DNA from: an uncultured Schlesneria sp.
GTDB taxonomy: Bacteria; Planctomycetota; Planctomycetia; Planctomycetales; Planctomycetaceae
DNA: 64,000 nt
Reading direction: 5' to 3'
NCBI GenBank assembly: GCA_903840265.1
Contig: CAIMFH010000025.1
Coordinates: 124,001 to 188,000 of the forward strand
A program made the position numbers and the translations under genes. This document shows positions 26,242-36,600 of this stretch, piece after piece (position 1 is the stretch's first letter; every line of letters begins with the position of its first letter). Below the pieces are notes generated by a model. The model searched no databases. It was not told where the DNA came from and saw nothing but the letters and a program-made list of their open reading frames with translations.

Positions 26242-28509
26242 TCACTCGTCGGTTCCAGGTCGCCGATGCGGCTCGAACATCGTCCGTGCTGCGTGGGCCG
26301 CCTCGTCAACTGTTTGCACGGCCTTGTTATAAAGCACTTCCTGACTTCTAACGGCAACCCCGCTGGACTTGACCGGCTCGTAGCGACCATCCGGCATCAG
26401 GCGACGTGCTTTCACATTGTCCTGAAAATGAGTCTTCAAGATCGTCATCAGTTTCGCCCGGGCTCCTGCATCTTCGACTGGAACCAACAATTCCACTCGG
26501 CGATCCAGATTGCGCGGCATCCAGTCGGCACTAGAGATGAACAGACGCTCGTCTCCACCGTGATAGAAATACATGATGCGGCTGTGTTCGAGAAAACGAT
26601 CGATAACCCCCGTCACTGAGATGTTTTCTGAAAGGCCGGGGACACCGGGACGCAGGCAACAGATGCCGCGAATGTTCAACCGGATCTTCACCCCTGCCTG
26701 TGAAGCCTTGTACAGAGCTTCGATCATCTGCTCGTCAACGAGCGCATTCAACTTCGCCTGAATCACGGCCTTTTGCCCGTGCTTTTTACGTTCGATCTCG
26801 GCATCGATCATTTCCAGCAGCTTGTCGCGCATCCCGATGGGTGCCATCTCAAGCTGACGGAATCGCTGTGGCTGAGAATAGCCCGTGACTGTGTTGAAGA
26901 ACGCCGTCGCATCGGCTCCCAGGTCTTCATTGCACGTCATGAGAGAAGCATCGCCGTAGATTTTTGAGGTGATTTCGTTGTAGTTGCCGGTTCCGAAATG
27001 CACGTACCGCTGAATCCCTTGCGGTTCGCGTCGAACGATCAGGCAGACCTTGGCGTGAGTCTTCAGACCTTTCACGCCATAGATCACCTGGACTTCGGCG
27101 CGTTCCAGATCACGAGCCCATTCGATATTGCGCTGCTCGTCAAACCGAGCCTTCAGTTCGACGATCGCGGTGACGTATTTTCCTTTTTGGGCAGCGCGCT
27201 TTAGTGCAGCGACGATCGGACTTTTCGCGCTCGTGCGATAGAGGGTCTGCTTGATCGCCAGGACATCGGGATCGTCAGCCGCGGTTTCGATGAGTCGAAT
27301 GACGGGATCGAAACTCTCATAAGGATGATAGAGCAGAATGTCTTTTTGCGCGATCGCAGTGAAAATGCTTTCCAACGGGTCGATCTGCGAGGAAGGCTTT
27401 GGTGGCCACGGTTCATAGCGCAAGGCATCGAAGCCATGAGAATCGGTCAGTCGGAAAAACGCTGACAAATCGAGCGGGCCCGGAATCGGGAACACCCATT
27501 CGTCCGCAACTTCGACTGACGTTTGCAAGAACTCGCGCACAGTGGCACTACCATGATCGGCGACTTCGAGCCGCACACAGGCACTTTGACGGCGCGCGTT
27601 AACGATCTCCTGCATTTCAGAAAGCAGGTCGAACGCCTGATCTTCCTGCAGCTCCATATCGGCATTGCGCGTAATGCGGAACGGCACGCACTCTTCGATG
27701 ACCTCGCCGGGAAACAGTTGTGCCAGAAAACGAATCACCACTTCTTCCAGCAGGATGAAGCTGAACCCACTGTCCGACGGAAGTGTGATAAATCGTTGGC
27801 GATTGCGTCCAAACGGAACGATGGCAAACCGAGGCACTTCTGAACCAGCAGCGGGAGCTAGTCGGACACACAGGTTCAGAGATTGATTGATCAGCAATGG
27901 AAACGAAGGGACATCCGAATCGGGAAAGAAGACGGGCATCTCGGTGATGACTTTGGCTTCTGCCGACTCTGACGCTTGCTTCTTCTTCGATGTTTTCTTG
28001 CGAGCAGGTTTTCCTTCCTCGGGCTTGTTCAATGAGATCGCCAACGGTGTCAGAACCGGAAAGATCTCTTGTTCGAACAATGTTTGAACGTGATGGGCTT
28101 GTCGGTCGGTCAGCTCATTCGGGCAGACCCGGTGGAAACCTGCTTCGATGAGCGCAGGCTCCAAGTCTCTCAGGTAGCATTCGTACTGCGCGGAAGCGAA
28201 TGCATGCATCCGCTCGCCAATCAAATGGAGCTGATCTGATGGAGTCAGCCCGCACGGATCGGAACGAGTATCTCCTTCAGCCTGAACGAGTTGCAGGCTG
28301 CCCACGCGGACCATGGTAAACTCGTCCAGATTGGACGCGGTGATGGCCAAAAACTTGAGCCGCTCCAGCAGCGGAATCGACTCGTTGCGCGCTTCTTCCA
28401 GGACTCGCTGGTTGAATTCCAGCCAGCTTAATTCACGATTGAAGAACTTAGATTCAGCGGCCATTCGAGAAACTTTACCTTCATGGTCGGATGATTCAAT
28501 CGAGGACAC
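26242..28509 (-). CDS. ppk1: Polyphosphate kinase 1
   Basis: Makes inorganic polyphosphate from ATP reversibly. The 755-residue protein starts in the usual way (FFNRELSWLEFNQRVLEEA) and has SNLDEFTMVRVG, the phospholipase-D-like catalytic parts LKTHAKVCLIVRRE (autophosphorylated histidine) and HFGTGNYNEITSKIYGD, then the second histidine region and the C-terminal DRRVELLVPVED. A Lys-rich insertion (ARKKTSKKKQ) lies near residue 170. The GTG at 28509 has GAGG at 8 bases; the ATG at 28464 is an alternative. It is linked with sixA downstream. Confidence 0.93.
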   Translation of the reverse strand: MSSIESSDHEGKVSRMAAESKFFNRELSWLEFNQRVLEEARNESIPLLERLKFLAITASNLDEFTMVRVGSLQLVQAEGDTRSDPCGLTPSDQLHLIGERMHAFASAQYECYLRDLEPALIEAGFHRVCPNELTDRQAHHVQTLFEQEIFPVLTPLAISLNKPEEGKPARKKTSKKKQASESAEAKVITEMPVFFPDSDVPSFPLLINQSLNLCVRLAPAAGSEVPRFAIVPFGRNRQRFITLPSDSGFSFILLEEVVIRFLAQLFPGEVIEECVPFRITRNADMELQEDQAFDLLSEMQEIVNARRQSACVRLEVADHGSATVREFLQTSVEVADEWVFPIPGPLDLSAFFRLTDSHGFDALRYEPWPPKPSSQIDPLESIFTAIAQKDILLYHPYESFDPVIRLIETAADDPDVLAIKQTLYRTSAKSPIVAALKRAAQKGKYVTAIVELKARFDEQRNIEWARDLERAEVQVIYGVKGLKTHAKVCLIVRREPQGIQRYVHFGTGNYNEITSKIYGDASLMTCNEDLGADATAFFNTVTGYSQPQRFRQLEMAPIGMRDKLLEMIDAEIERKKHGQKAVIQAKLNALVDEQMIEALYKASQAGVKIRLNIRGICCLRPGVPGLSENISVTGVIDRFLEHSRIMYFYHGGDERLFISSADWMPRNLDRRVELLVPVEDAGARAKLMTILKTHFQDNVKARRLMPDGRYEPVKSSGVAVRSQEVLYNKAVQTVDEAAHAARTMFEPHRRPGTDE

Positions 28510-28739
28510 GACACGATCCTCGCGACCGGTACGGTCGCATCGTGCGCTATACCATGCAGTCTGTCGACCCGCTACTGCAAGCGTAGCCGTTATATCCGCC
28601 AGAAGTTACGAATCGGAAACATCTTTTGTAAATTGCCCATATGGTTGACTTCAGCAAATGACCGACGAAAGATGGCGGCAGAATCTGCCGGAAAACTTTT
28701 GACCGGGCCCAATGCGTGGTCAATCACGCAGTAGGAGAA

Positions 28740-31367
28740 ATGACCGTGACAACTGACTTACATCCAAGGCGTCTGCGACTGTGGGCGATGTCGCTCATTA
28801 TCCTTGGACTGGGAATCACGCCACTTCAGGCGCAACAACAGCCGGTGACACAACCAGGTACCGGCGGTTTCTTCAACCAATCGCTGAAGGATGATTCCGG
28901 CGAGCACAAGTACATTGTCTTTGTGCCGACGGGATATCGTGCCGACAAACCAACCCCTGCAATCCTGTTCCTGCACGGCGCAGGCGAACGTGGTAAGGAC
29001 AATCACCTGCAGATCACGGCGGGATTGGCCCCCTTCGTTAATGCGCGAGCCAAGACCTTCCCATTCATTGTCGTGTTCCCTCAGTGTGAATCGACCGAAG
29101 CACGTATCCTGGAAGGCTGGCAGGCTGGAAGCCCCGATGCCAATCGCGCTCTCAAAGCACTGGAAGACGTTCAGAAGAAGTACAACGTCGACAAGAAACG
29201 CATCGTGTTGTCGGGTTGGTCGATGGGTGGTTACGGTGCCTGGAGCCTGGGTATTGCCGAACCGGATCGCTGGTCGGCCGTCGTCCCGCTGGCAGGGGGC
29301 GGTGATGTGAGCAAGGTCAGCGCATTGAAAGATGTTCCCGTGTGGGCCTTCCACGGAGAGATCGACAAGCTCGTTCGACCTGAATCCGACAAACGAATGG
29401 TCGATGCCTTGAAGGAAGCGGGCGGAACAGCCACCTATACCGAATTCCCCAATGTCGGGCACTACCTTTGCGATGGGGTCTTTGGCGACGACGCGGTGAT
29501 CCAGTGGATGCTTGATCCCAAGAAGAATCCCGCCGTTCTGGGTACGAAGCCGCTGGTGAAGCCGATCGATCCCATCACCGTTCCATTCGTTCCTGCCGTG
29601 GAAATCCCCGAAGCAGTCGCCATTCGATTAGGAAACGACGCGCTGGCAGCATTGTCCTATTCGATTCCCGCCACAGTTCCCAAGGACATGCTGACGGGTC
29701 AATTGAATGACATGTTCGATAGCACGGTCACTCAAGGTCGATCGTTCGGCATTCGGTTCTCCGGAATTTCGTATCGTGCCGATCTGGAACGCGTTTTGAC
29801 CAAGGGGATCGGCAAAGATCGCCTTCTCGTTCAGATGGGCATTCGCAATGTTGTGCTGGGCATCGGTGGCACTTCCGTTTCGGGCGAGCGTCACTCGGCC
29901 CAAGCGGGTCCGATCAATATTATCATTGGTCAACGCGCTCCAGTCTGGCTGAGTTTGGAACTGACGCCCTACATTGAAAATCGCCAGATCCGCCTGAAGC
30001 AAGTCGGAGCCAGCTTCCAGATTCCAGCAGATAACTTCTATGTGACGGGGCCAGCCGGCATTTCGACTCAGGGATTCGGGATGACCGAAAGCGCCGTGAG
30101 GGATGGGTTGGTCAGTGGCCTGTATGGAGCTCGTGGCCGTATCGAAAACGAAGTGTTGCAGATCGTTCCCGGAATCCTCAAGCAGATCGAAAAGAACCTG
30201 GTGCTGCCAGAAACGGGATCACCGGTCTCTTCCTCGGGAGATTCGATTGCCAAGCTCTGGCCGCTGCCGATTTATCCACCACGTTTGCGAGTCTGGCCGG
30301 AACAGATCTCGACTGATGAAAACGGACTCTCGATGGTCGTTGGCGTGACAGCCGCCAGCTTGGATCCGTATGGACCCGTCAAGCCGCTGAAGAAGGTTCC
30401 CGGAGCCGGTGCGAAGCTGGATCGCCTGCCCAAAGATACGGCCTTGCACGCGATGGTCGCACCGCAAGTGCTCACGCCACTCACTGAAATGGCTGTCGAC
30501 GCAGATCAATTGAAGCTGGACCTGCTCGATATTCCAGATCCGATGTTTGCGAAGCTGGCTGATCGCGCGACTCTGCAAGAGCTGATTCCAGACTTGAAGC
30601 AATATGGTGACGATCTGCAGGTTCGATCAGCTCTGCGAGTTGTTCGGCCGCTCGAAGCTGGCGATCCGATGCAGACCGCTGATAGTGGCGACAAGCAACC
30701 TTTTGAATTCCGCGTCAATGGGCTGCAGATCACCATTTCGATCAAGACACCCAGCGATCCGACTTGGAAGCCGTGCGCTGTCTTCGAGTTGAATATTGCC
30801 GAACAGGTTCGCGCGACTCTGAAATCGCCCGCTCACGATGTCCGAATCGTGAGTCTCGATTGGCAGCAGGATACCAGCGTGACGGGGACATCGAAGTTCG
30901 CTGACGGATACAACGCGAAGGACAGCAAGATTGACACGGACGGCTACATCAATCAGTTCAAGCAGGCATGGAAGACGTTCAGCAAAGGGACGACGGCCGC
31001 CTCGATGGAAGTTCCTGATCTGAAGATCGGCCCCTCACGATTGCGTCTGCACGACTTGAACTGGAAGTCGCCGCTGGTCGAAGTAACCTATCGGCTGGCA
31101 CGGATCAAGATTACGAATCTCAGCAAAGAAGCGTTCACGTACGAAACTAAGGCCCCGACCAGCCCTTGGGGCGAACCGCTGACCCTGAAGCCGGGCGAAT
31201 CGCATGAATTCGATCTCCCCTACCCGCTGACTTATCGTCGCAAAGGGGCATCTGGTGCGATGGAAGTCTATACGCTGGAAACGGGATCGCATTCCGAATT
31301 CCGCGTGCCACTGGCAGGAGGGGCTCCTCGGCTGTATGCCGCAAATCGGCCTACAGAAACGAAATAG
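28740..31367 (+). CDS. Secreted alpha/beta-hydrolase (phospholipase/esterase-like) with long C-terminal region
   Basis: An 875-residue exported protein. Residues 1-33 form a signal peptide ending near PLQAQQQ. The next 250 residues are an alpha/beta-hydrolase: PAILFLHGAGERG (oxyanion region), VLSGWSMGGYGAWSLG with the nucleophile Ser near 161, FHGEIDKLVRPE with Asp near 208 and VGHYLCD with His near 240, so the triad is present. The class resembles carboxylesterase/phospholipase proteins of the DLH type. About 590 further residues are unrecognised and predicted rich in strands. The ATG at 28740 has AGGAG very close upstream; GTG at 28716 is less likely. A terminator follows. Confidence 0.75.
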   Translation: MTVTTDLHPRRLRLWAMSLIILGLGITPLQAQQQPVTQPGTGGFFNQSLKDDSGEHKYIVFVPTGYRADKPTPAILFLHGAGERGKDNHLQITAGLAPFVNARAKTFPFIVVFPQCESTEARILEGWQAGSPDANRALKALEDVQKKYNVDKKRIVLSGWSMGGYGAWSLGIAEPDRWSAVVPLAGGGDVSKVSALKDVPVWAFHGEIDKLVRPESDKRMVDALKEAGGTATYTEFPNVGHYLCDGVFGDDAVIQWMLDPKKNPAVLGTKPLVKPIDPITVPFVPAVEIPEAVAIRLGNDALAALSYSIPATVPKDMLTGQLNDMFDSTVTQGRSFGIRFSGISYRADLERVLTKGIGKDRLLVQMGIRNVVLGIGGTSVSGERHSAQAGPINIIIGQRAPVWLSLELTPYIENRQIRLKQVGASFQIPADNFYVTGPAGISTQGFGMTESAVRDGLVSGLYGARGRIENEVLQIVPGILKQIEKNLVLPETGSPVSSSGDSIAKLWPLPIYPPRLRVWPEQISTDENGLSMVVGVTAASLDPYGPVKPLKKVPGAGAKLDRLPKDTALHAMVAPQVLTPLTEMAVDADQLKLDLLDIPDPMFAKLADRATLQELIPDLKQYGDDLQVRSALRVVRPLEAGDPMQTADSGDKQPFEFRVNGLQITISIKTPSDPTWKPCAVFELNIAEQVRATLKSPAHDVRIVSLDWQQDTSVTGTSKFADGYNAKDSKIDTDGYINQFKQAWKTFSKGTTAASMEVPDLKIGPSRLRLHDLNWKSPLVEVTYRLARIKITNLSKEAFTYETKAPTSPWGEPLTLKPGESHEFDLPYPLTYRRKGASGAMEVYTLETGSHSEFRVPLAGGAPRLYAANRPTETK

Positions 31368-31427
31368 GAAACCAAACAAGATGCCTGGATAAATCTTGAT
31401 TGACCTGCGGCATCGTTGATGAATTTC

Positions 31428-31473
31428 GAATCGGGCGAGGAAATCTGATTTTCTCGCCCGATTCTGCTTTCTT
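31428..31473 (+). terminator. Rho-independent terminator after the esterase gene
   Basis: Arms at 31428-31444 and 31448-31464 (GAATCGGGCGAGgAAAT against ATTTtCTCGCCCGATTC, one G-T pair) form a 17-bp stem with loop CTG, followed by a T-rich run (TGCTTTCTT). It ends the 28740-31367 transcript before the sigma-factor operon. Confidence 0.85.
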
Positions 31474-31567
31474 GTGCAAGAAACCCGGTCGCCTGTTGTG
31501 TCTACTATGAGCGCTATTGCAAGCGTTGGCTTGCTTCGCTCGAAGAGGCGACGACCGGAGATGCACG

Positions 31568-32197
31568 GTGACATCGATTCCCGAGACTCGACCGAGCTTG
31601 CTGATTAAGTTGCGAGATTCGCGCAACCAGCCCGCCTGGAACGAGTTCCTCGAAATCTACGAGCCGCTGATCGGGCGACTGGTGCGGGGACGTGGCCTTC
31701 GCTCTGCCGATGCCGCTGAAGTGACGCAAGAAGTCTTCGTCGCGGTCGCCGCCGCGATCAATCGCTGGGAAACCAATCCCGTGCGAGGTTCGTTCCGCGG
31801 TTGGCTGGCGACGATTACTCGAAATCTGGTCGTCAACTTCCTGATCCGTCAGTCGCGACATCCTCGAGGCAACGGGGACACCGGTTTTCGCCAATGGCTC
31901 GAGGAGCAGGCGGCTCCCGATGGCGAAGTGTCTGAGCTCTTCGATTTCGAACGCAAGCGGCAGATCTTTCGCTGGGCATCAGAACAGATCCGGTCCGAGT
32001 TTCGCGAGTCGACCTGGAAGGCCTTCTGGATGACGGCCGTCGAAAACGGCGATGTCGTTGAGGTCGCCCATCAACTGGGGGTAACCGCTGGTGTCGTCTA
32101 CGTCTCGCGCAGCCGCGTGATGAAGCGGCTGAGGGAAGTCGTTGACGAAGTTCGCGAGCGTGAATTGAGTGGTGATTTCAAGCTTGATCAAAGCTGA
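31568..32197 (+). CDS. ECF-type RNA polymerase sigma factor
   Basis: A 209-residue sigma-70 family factor of the short (region 2 plus region 4) type. Region 2 is visible in WNEFLEIYEPLIGRLV, ADAAEVTQEVFVAV and GSFRGWLATITRNLVVNFL; region 4 in AHQLGVTAGVVYVSRSRVMK. The RSADAAEVTQEV and RGSFRGWL segments are typical of planctomycete ECF groups. The GTG start at 31568 is chosen over an upstream in-frame TTG because GGAG lies at 31557-31560. It is followed after 27 bases by the zinc-finger/kinase gene, which is probably its regulator. Confidence 0.88.
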   Translation: MTSIPETRPSLLIKLRDSRNQPAWNEFLEIYEPLIGRLVRGRGLRSADAAEVTQEVFVAVAAAINRWETNPVRGSFRGWLATITRNLVVNFLIRQSRHPRGNGDTGFRQWLEEQAAPDGEVSELFDFERKRQIFRWASEQIRSEFRESTWKAFWMTAVENGDVVEVAHQLGVTAGVVYVSRSRVMKRLREVVDEVRERELSGDFKLDQS

Positions 32198-32224
32198 CGT
32201 GATCAGGGTAGTGAAGGAAAGCAG

Positions 32225-33628
32225 ATGGTGGCCCACGCCTCGCCTTGTGATCAAGATCGATTGCGGCGGTTATTGGACGATGACTTGCCTGAAACCGTGC
32301 AAACGGAAGTCGCCGCGCACCTCGAAACGTGCCGCGGCTGTCGTCAGCAATTGGAATCTCTGGCCGCAGCTGACATCATCTGGCAAGAGACACGATCAGC
32401 GCTGTCGAATGCTGATGAAGCATTCCCGGGTCTTGCGGCGACTAACGATCACGAAGATTCAAATACGATTCCGCTCGACTTTCTTTCGCCTTCGGATAAC
32501 CCAGCCATGTTGGGTCGGATCGGCGAATTTGAGATCCTGGAACTGATCGGTTGTGGCGGAATGGGGATCGTGCTGAAAGGCTACGATCACGAACTGAACC
32601 GCTATGTCGCGGTCAAGGTCCTGCACCCGCATTGTGCGACGAGTGCGGCAGCACGTCGCCGATTCGCACGCGAAGCGCAGGCCGCCGCAGCAGTCGTCCA
32701 CCAGCATGTGGTGGCGATCCACGCCGTCGGCGGCAACCACCATCCACCCTATCTAGTCATGTCTTTCGTTCCCGGCGAATCGCTGCAGCAACGATTGAAT
32801 CGACAGGGACCGTTCGAGGTCGTCGACGTGTTGCGAATCGGCCAACAAGTGGCCGAGGGTTTGGCCGCAGCGCATGCACAGGGACTGGTTCATCGCGATA
32901 TCAAGCCGGGCAATATCCTGCTCGAACGAAACGTCGATCGCGTCCTCCTCACCGATTTCGGACTTGCCCGTGCGGCCGATGACGCCAGCCTGACTCAAAG
33001 CGGAGTGATCGCGGGAACGCCTCAATATATGTCCCCCGAGCAGGCGCGGGGTGACAACGTCGACGTCCGCACCGATTTGTTCAGCCTGGGCAGCGTGATG
33101 TATACGCTACTCGCGGGGCACTCACCGTTCCGTGCCGAAACGGCCATGGGTGTGTTGCGGCGAGTCTGTGATGATACGCCTCGTTCGTTGCGAGAATTCA
33201 ATCCGAACGTTCCCGAATGGCTGGAGATGTTCGTGGCGCGGCTGCAAGCCAAGCTGCCGAACGACCGTTTCGAATCAGCAGCACAAGTCGCGGACTTACT
33301 GAAGGGAAGCCTGGCCCATCTGCAGCAACCGACGTTGCTCAGCTTGCCAGCGGCAGTTAGCCGTTTAGTCAGTCGTAAAAGGCGACGAGCGCACGTTTCA
33401 AGTTGGAAGCGAATCGTTGGCACGACAGCTTTGTTGGCCGCTCTGACTCTCGGTTCGGTCCTATATCTGAGGCTGCAGCAGCCGACTGCAACACGAGTTA
33501 TTCCGGAAATACAATCGTCAAAAGACCTCGCACCAGAGGACGCTTGGGACGACGACTTCACCACCGAGTCCAATTTGATCCGCCAATCCGTCGAGCGTCT
33601 GGAAGCGGAATCACCCGACCAGTTTTAG
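32225..33628 (+). CDS. Zinc-finger anti-sigma-like / Ser/Thr protein kinase fusion
   Basis: A 467-residue protein. Residues 1-50 form a zf-HC2-like motif, AAHLETCRGCRQQLE (His32, Cys36, Cys39, with Cys8 as a possible fourth ligand), as in anti-sigma factors. A Hanks-type kinase follows: ELIGCGGMGIVLKG (106-119), Lys131, VHRDIKPGN (222-230), DFG 244-246 and PEQAR; all key catalytic residues are present. One membrane helix (about 398-416) separates a basic stretch from a short outer tail. Lying between an ECF sigma factor and a large membrane-anchored protein, it probably links an external signal to sigma-factor activity by sequestration or phosphorylation. AAGGA precedes the ATG. Confidence 0.88.
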   Translation: MVAHASPCDQDRLRRLLDDDLPETVQTEVAAHLETCRGCRQQLESLAAADIIWQETRSALSNADEAFPGLAATNDHEDSNTIPLDFLSPSDNPAMLGRIGEFEILELIGCGGMGIVLKGYDHELNRYVAVKVLHPHCATSAAARRRFAREAQAAAAVVHQHVVAIHAVGGNHHPPYLVMSFVPGESLQQRLNRQGPFEVVDVLRIGQQVAEGLAAAHAQGLVHRDIKPGNILLERNVDRVLLTDFGLARAADDASLTQSGVIAGTPQYMSPEQARGDNVDVRTDLFSLGSVMYTLLAGHSPFRAETAMGVLRRVCDDTPRSLREFNPNVPEWLEMFVARLQAKLPNDRFESAAQVADLLKGSLAHLQQPTLLSLPAAVSRLVSRKRRRAHVSSWKRIVGTTALLAALTLGSVLYLRLQQPTATRVIPEIQSSKDLAPEDAWDDDFTTESNLIRQSVERLEAESPDQF

Positions 33629-33681
33629 CACGTACTGTCTGCATCACATCGACATTTGTCAGATCATTACGAGGACATCTC

Positions 33682-36600
33682 ATGAGCCAGACGCCCCCCG
33701 AATCGAAGCCCAAAAAGACTAGTTACCGCTGGCTGTGGGTGGTGCTCGCAATGTTAGGCTTCGTCCCCGTGATGATGATCGTGGGCCTGATCGGTCTATA
33801 CATGCTGAGATCGCAGGCCACATTTCATGACTTTGCGGCCCGCGAACGTCAACACGCGGCCCAAGCCTGGCAACACCAGGAAGCAACACGAACTGTTACG
33901 ACTCAATCAACACCAGCACTCCCTCCCCTGATACAAGCCCCCAAAAAGCGGGCTCACGTTGTCCGGATCCAGCTCGATTTTGAAGACTTTGAAACTCGAT
34001 TCGCCAATGCCATCACGGTTGATCGCGACCAGCAAGGGGCGCGATTGATGGTGCCGTCCGAGGTCTTCACGCCGATGTCAGGAAAGATCAATGGCCGAAT
34101 TGTGACTCGGGCGGCTGGGGCACCGAAGGTCATTGAAGTGAGTGGCGAGTCATGGCCAACAGGAGGGATGGGGATGCCCGCAGTGGGCGGAATGGGCGGA
34201 GTGCCAGGAATGGGTGGTGCGACAATGGGAGGTTCACCGGCGGTGGCCGGCGTCGCCATCCTAGGAATTGGCCTGACCGAGCTGACGTTGAACAACTGGG
34301 ACCTGACTCCAATCCGCGTCATCGGCGATTTTCCAGAAGCTTCGATTGGCGACAAGCTCATGGTCGTGTCACTCCCTGAAGACTTCGGATACGCACGAGA
34401 AGTGACAGTTCTGGGAACTGATGAATCGGTGCAATTGGGCGACGGTTCGAAGTTGGATCACCTTCTCAAGTTGACAGAATGGACCGGAGCCCTGGGAGCC
34501 CTCGCCACCAACAGCAACGGTGAACCGATCGGGCAGATCATTTTCACGAAGCCTGGAAAATTGCGGTATTCCTACGCCGTCCCGATGGATCGAATCTTTC
34601 AGGCGATCTACGAGCAGAAGCGGCAAGGAAATACTTCATCCCCAATTGAGGACGAAACACGACAATCGCTTGAGGTTCGATCACCCTTTCTAAGGGAAAA
34701 GAGGGAGGCTGGTGCTGCACGCTTGCCGATCGCAGCGCCCGGATTTCCACCTGATCCTCGGCACGAACTCTTGGAAACTCGTGTGAATGACTTTCTGACT
34801 TTGGACGAAGTCGCTCCCATGCTGGAACGATTGCGTGCTGAACCTTCACTGCCAGATCTCCCACCAGAAACTCTGCCACCTGGTAATACCGGGGGGCCGA
34901 CCAATTTAGCACCGGCAGCAGAGATCACCCCCGCCGACGCATCACGCCCTGATCTTTCGGTAGATCAAGAAACGAAGGTCTACCAGGTATTCGGTCCCGC
35001 GCAGGAAGTTGCCGAAACACTGAGATCTCTCTATGGAGATGTCGCAAAAATCGCCGCGAATCAGACGAGTCGATCTGTGATTACGGTCGCTTCCCCGACA
35101 GTGCAGGAAAAAATCGCTGCCACGATCGAAGATCTGCGCAAACGAGCCCAGAGTTTGGAGAACGAGCAGGCCAAAAAAGATGAACGCCAAATTGAACGAA
35201 TGAAGGAGTTGAACTCCAGGCAGCGTGCACAAATGCAGGCAGCGCGAAAGGCCGTCGCGACGAAAGAACCGATCACCGAGAAAGAGCGCCAGACGACTCC
35301 GCCGGAGACAACAACATCTCTCGTCGCAGAAGCCCGGCAGCAAGTCCAACTCTATTCCGAACAAGATCGCGAAGCGAAACAACTCGCCCTGCAACTGCGA
35401 ACTGCCGCCCCGTCGGATCAGCTCGCCTTGCGAACGAAGCTTGAGAAACTGACCGAACAACAATTTCAGGCACGCCAGGACCTGCGCAAGAAGGAAATCG
35501 ACGATCTAGGCAATCGCATCGATCAGCTGCGAGTCACCCAGTTGCGCCGCCAACAGAATCAAGCCGAGATCATTCGTCGCCGCGTCGACGAATTGCTCGA
35601 TCCCAACAACGATTTGCGCTGGGAGCAATCGCAAAGCAAGACGGGGAATCTCACCGATGCTTCTGTATTTGCATCCGAAAAAGCGGTAGAGACGACAAAG
35701 AGGGAGGACCCGCTCAAGGGAATTGTCGAGAGGACCTTCGATGGAATTCCCTACTCAAGTTGGCGGACGATGCTGGAGACGGAACGAAAGCCCGGAAAAT
35801 TGTCCGCCGCCATGGAAGCGTGCAGTCGCCTGGCAGTCGGTGATGAAGATACTCATCGAATTGCCAAAGAGATCATCCTGACGGCGGGATTGTTCGAACA
35901 GGGAAACAGCGATGACCGGGACGAAGTCTGGGGTGCTGCGAATGCCGCGTTGCTCCGGTTGCCCGAGGATCTTGTCGTCGATGAACTGTTGTCATCGCTA
36001 AGTCTTCCCGAATCAATCAAGCGAGGGCGAACCTTTCAAGGTCGCTTCATTCTGACCCGTTACCCATACCCCAGGGTTAAGACTTTCGGGGATCGCGATC
36101 AGGAGGCGATCACGAAACTCGTGAAGGCGGCTCAAACGAACGGCAAGGATCGGAATTGCCTGCTCGCCGCGGCTTGCCGAATCTGGGAAATCTCAGAACA
36201 CCAACTGCAGGACTTCGAAGGACTTCAGTCACTTATCAATCAGCGAATTGACAGCGCTGTGAACGCGAAATCGATTTCTGATGGCGATTGGTATGACGTC
36301 GCACATGCCCTGGTGGCGAAGAATCCAGAGACTCCCGACTTGGCATTGAAGCTTACGAAGCTGGCGACGGATTCCGCTGGCGAAAACTATTTTGTAGGTG
36401 TGTTTAATCTCGTTGGCCAACTCGGGCGTCATGCTGAACCGGCCATCCCGATCATCATCGAGCAGATCCTGGCCGAGTTGAAGAGACTCGAGGAATTCGA
36501 AAAGGACAGTGGGGGACTCGACGGTTATCGTCAGCCCGATCGTGCAGCCTATCTCGTGAGAATATTGGGTGACATTGGCGTCGGCGCTAATGCTGCGAGG

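Noticed and set aside
33403-33681. N-terminal extension of the 1154-residue membrane protein
   Set aside because: It overlaps the kinase gene, has no ribosome site, and the GAGG-preceded ATG at 33682 leads straight into the membrane anchor.
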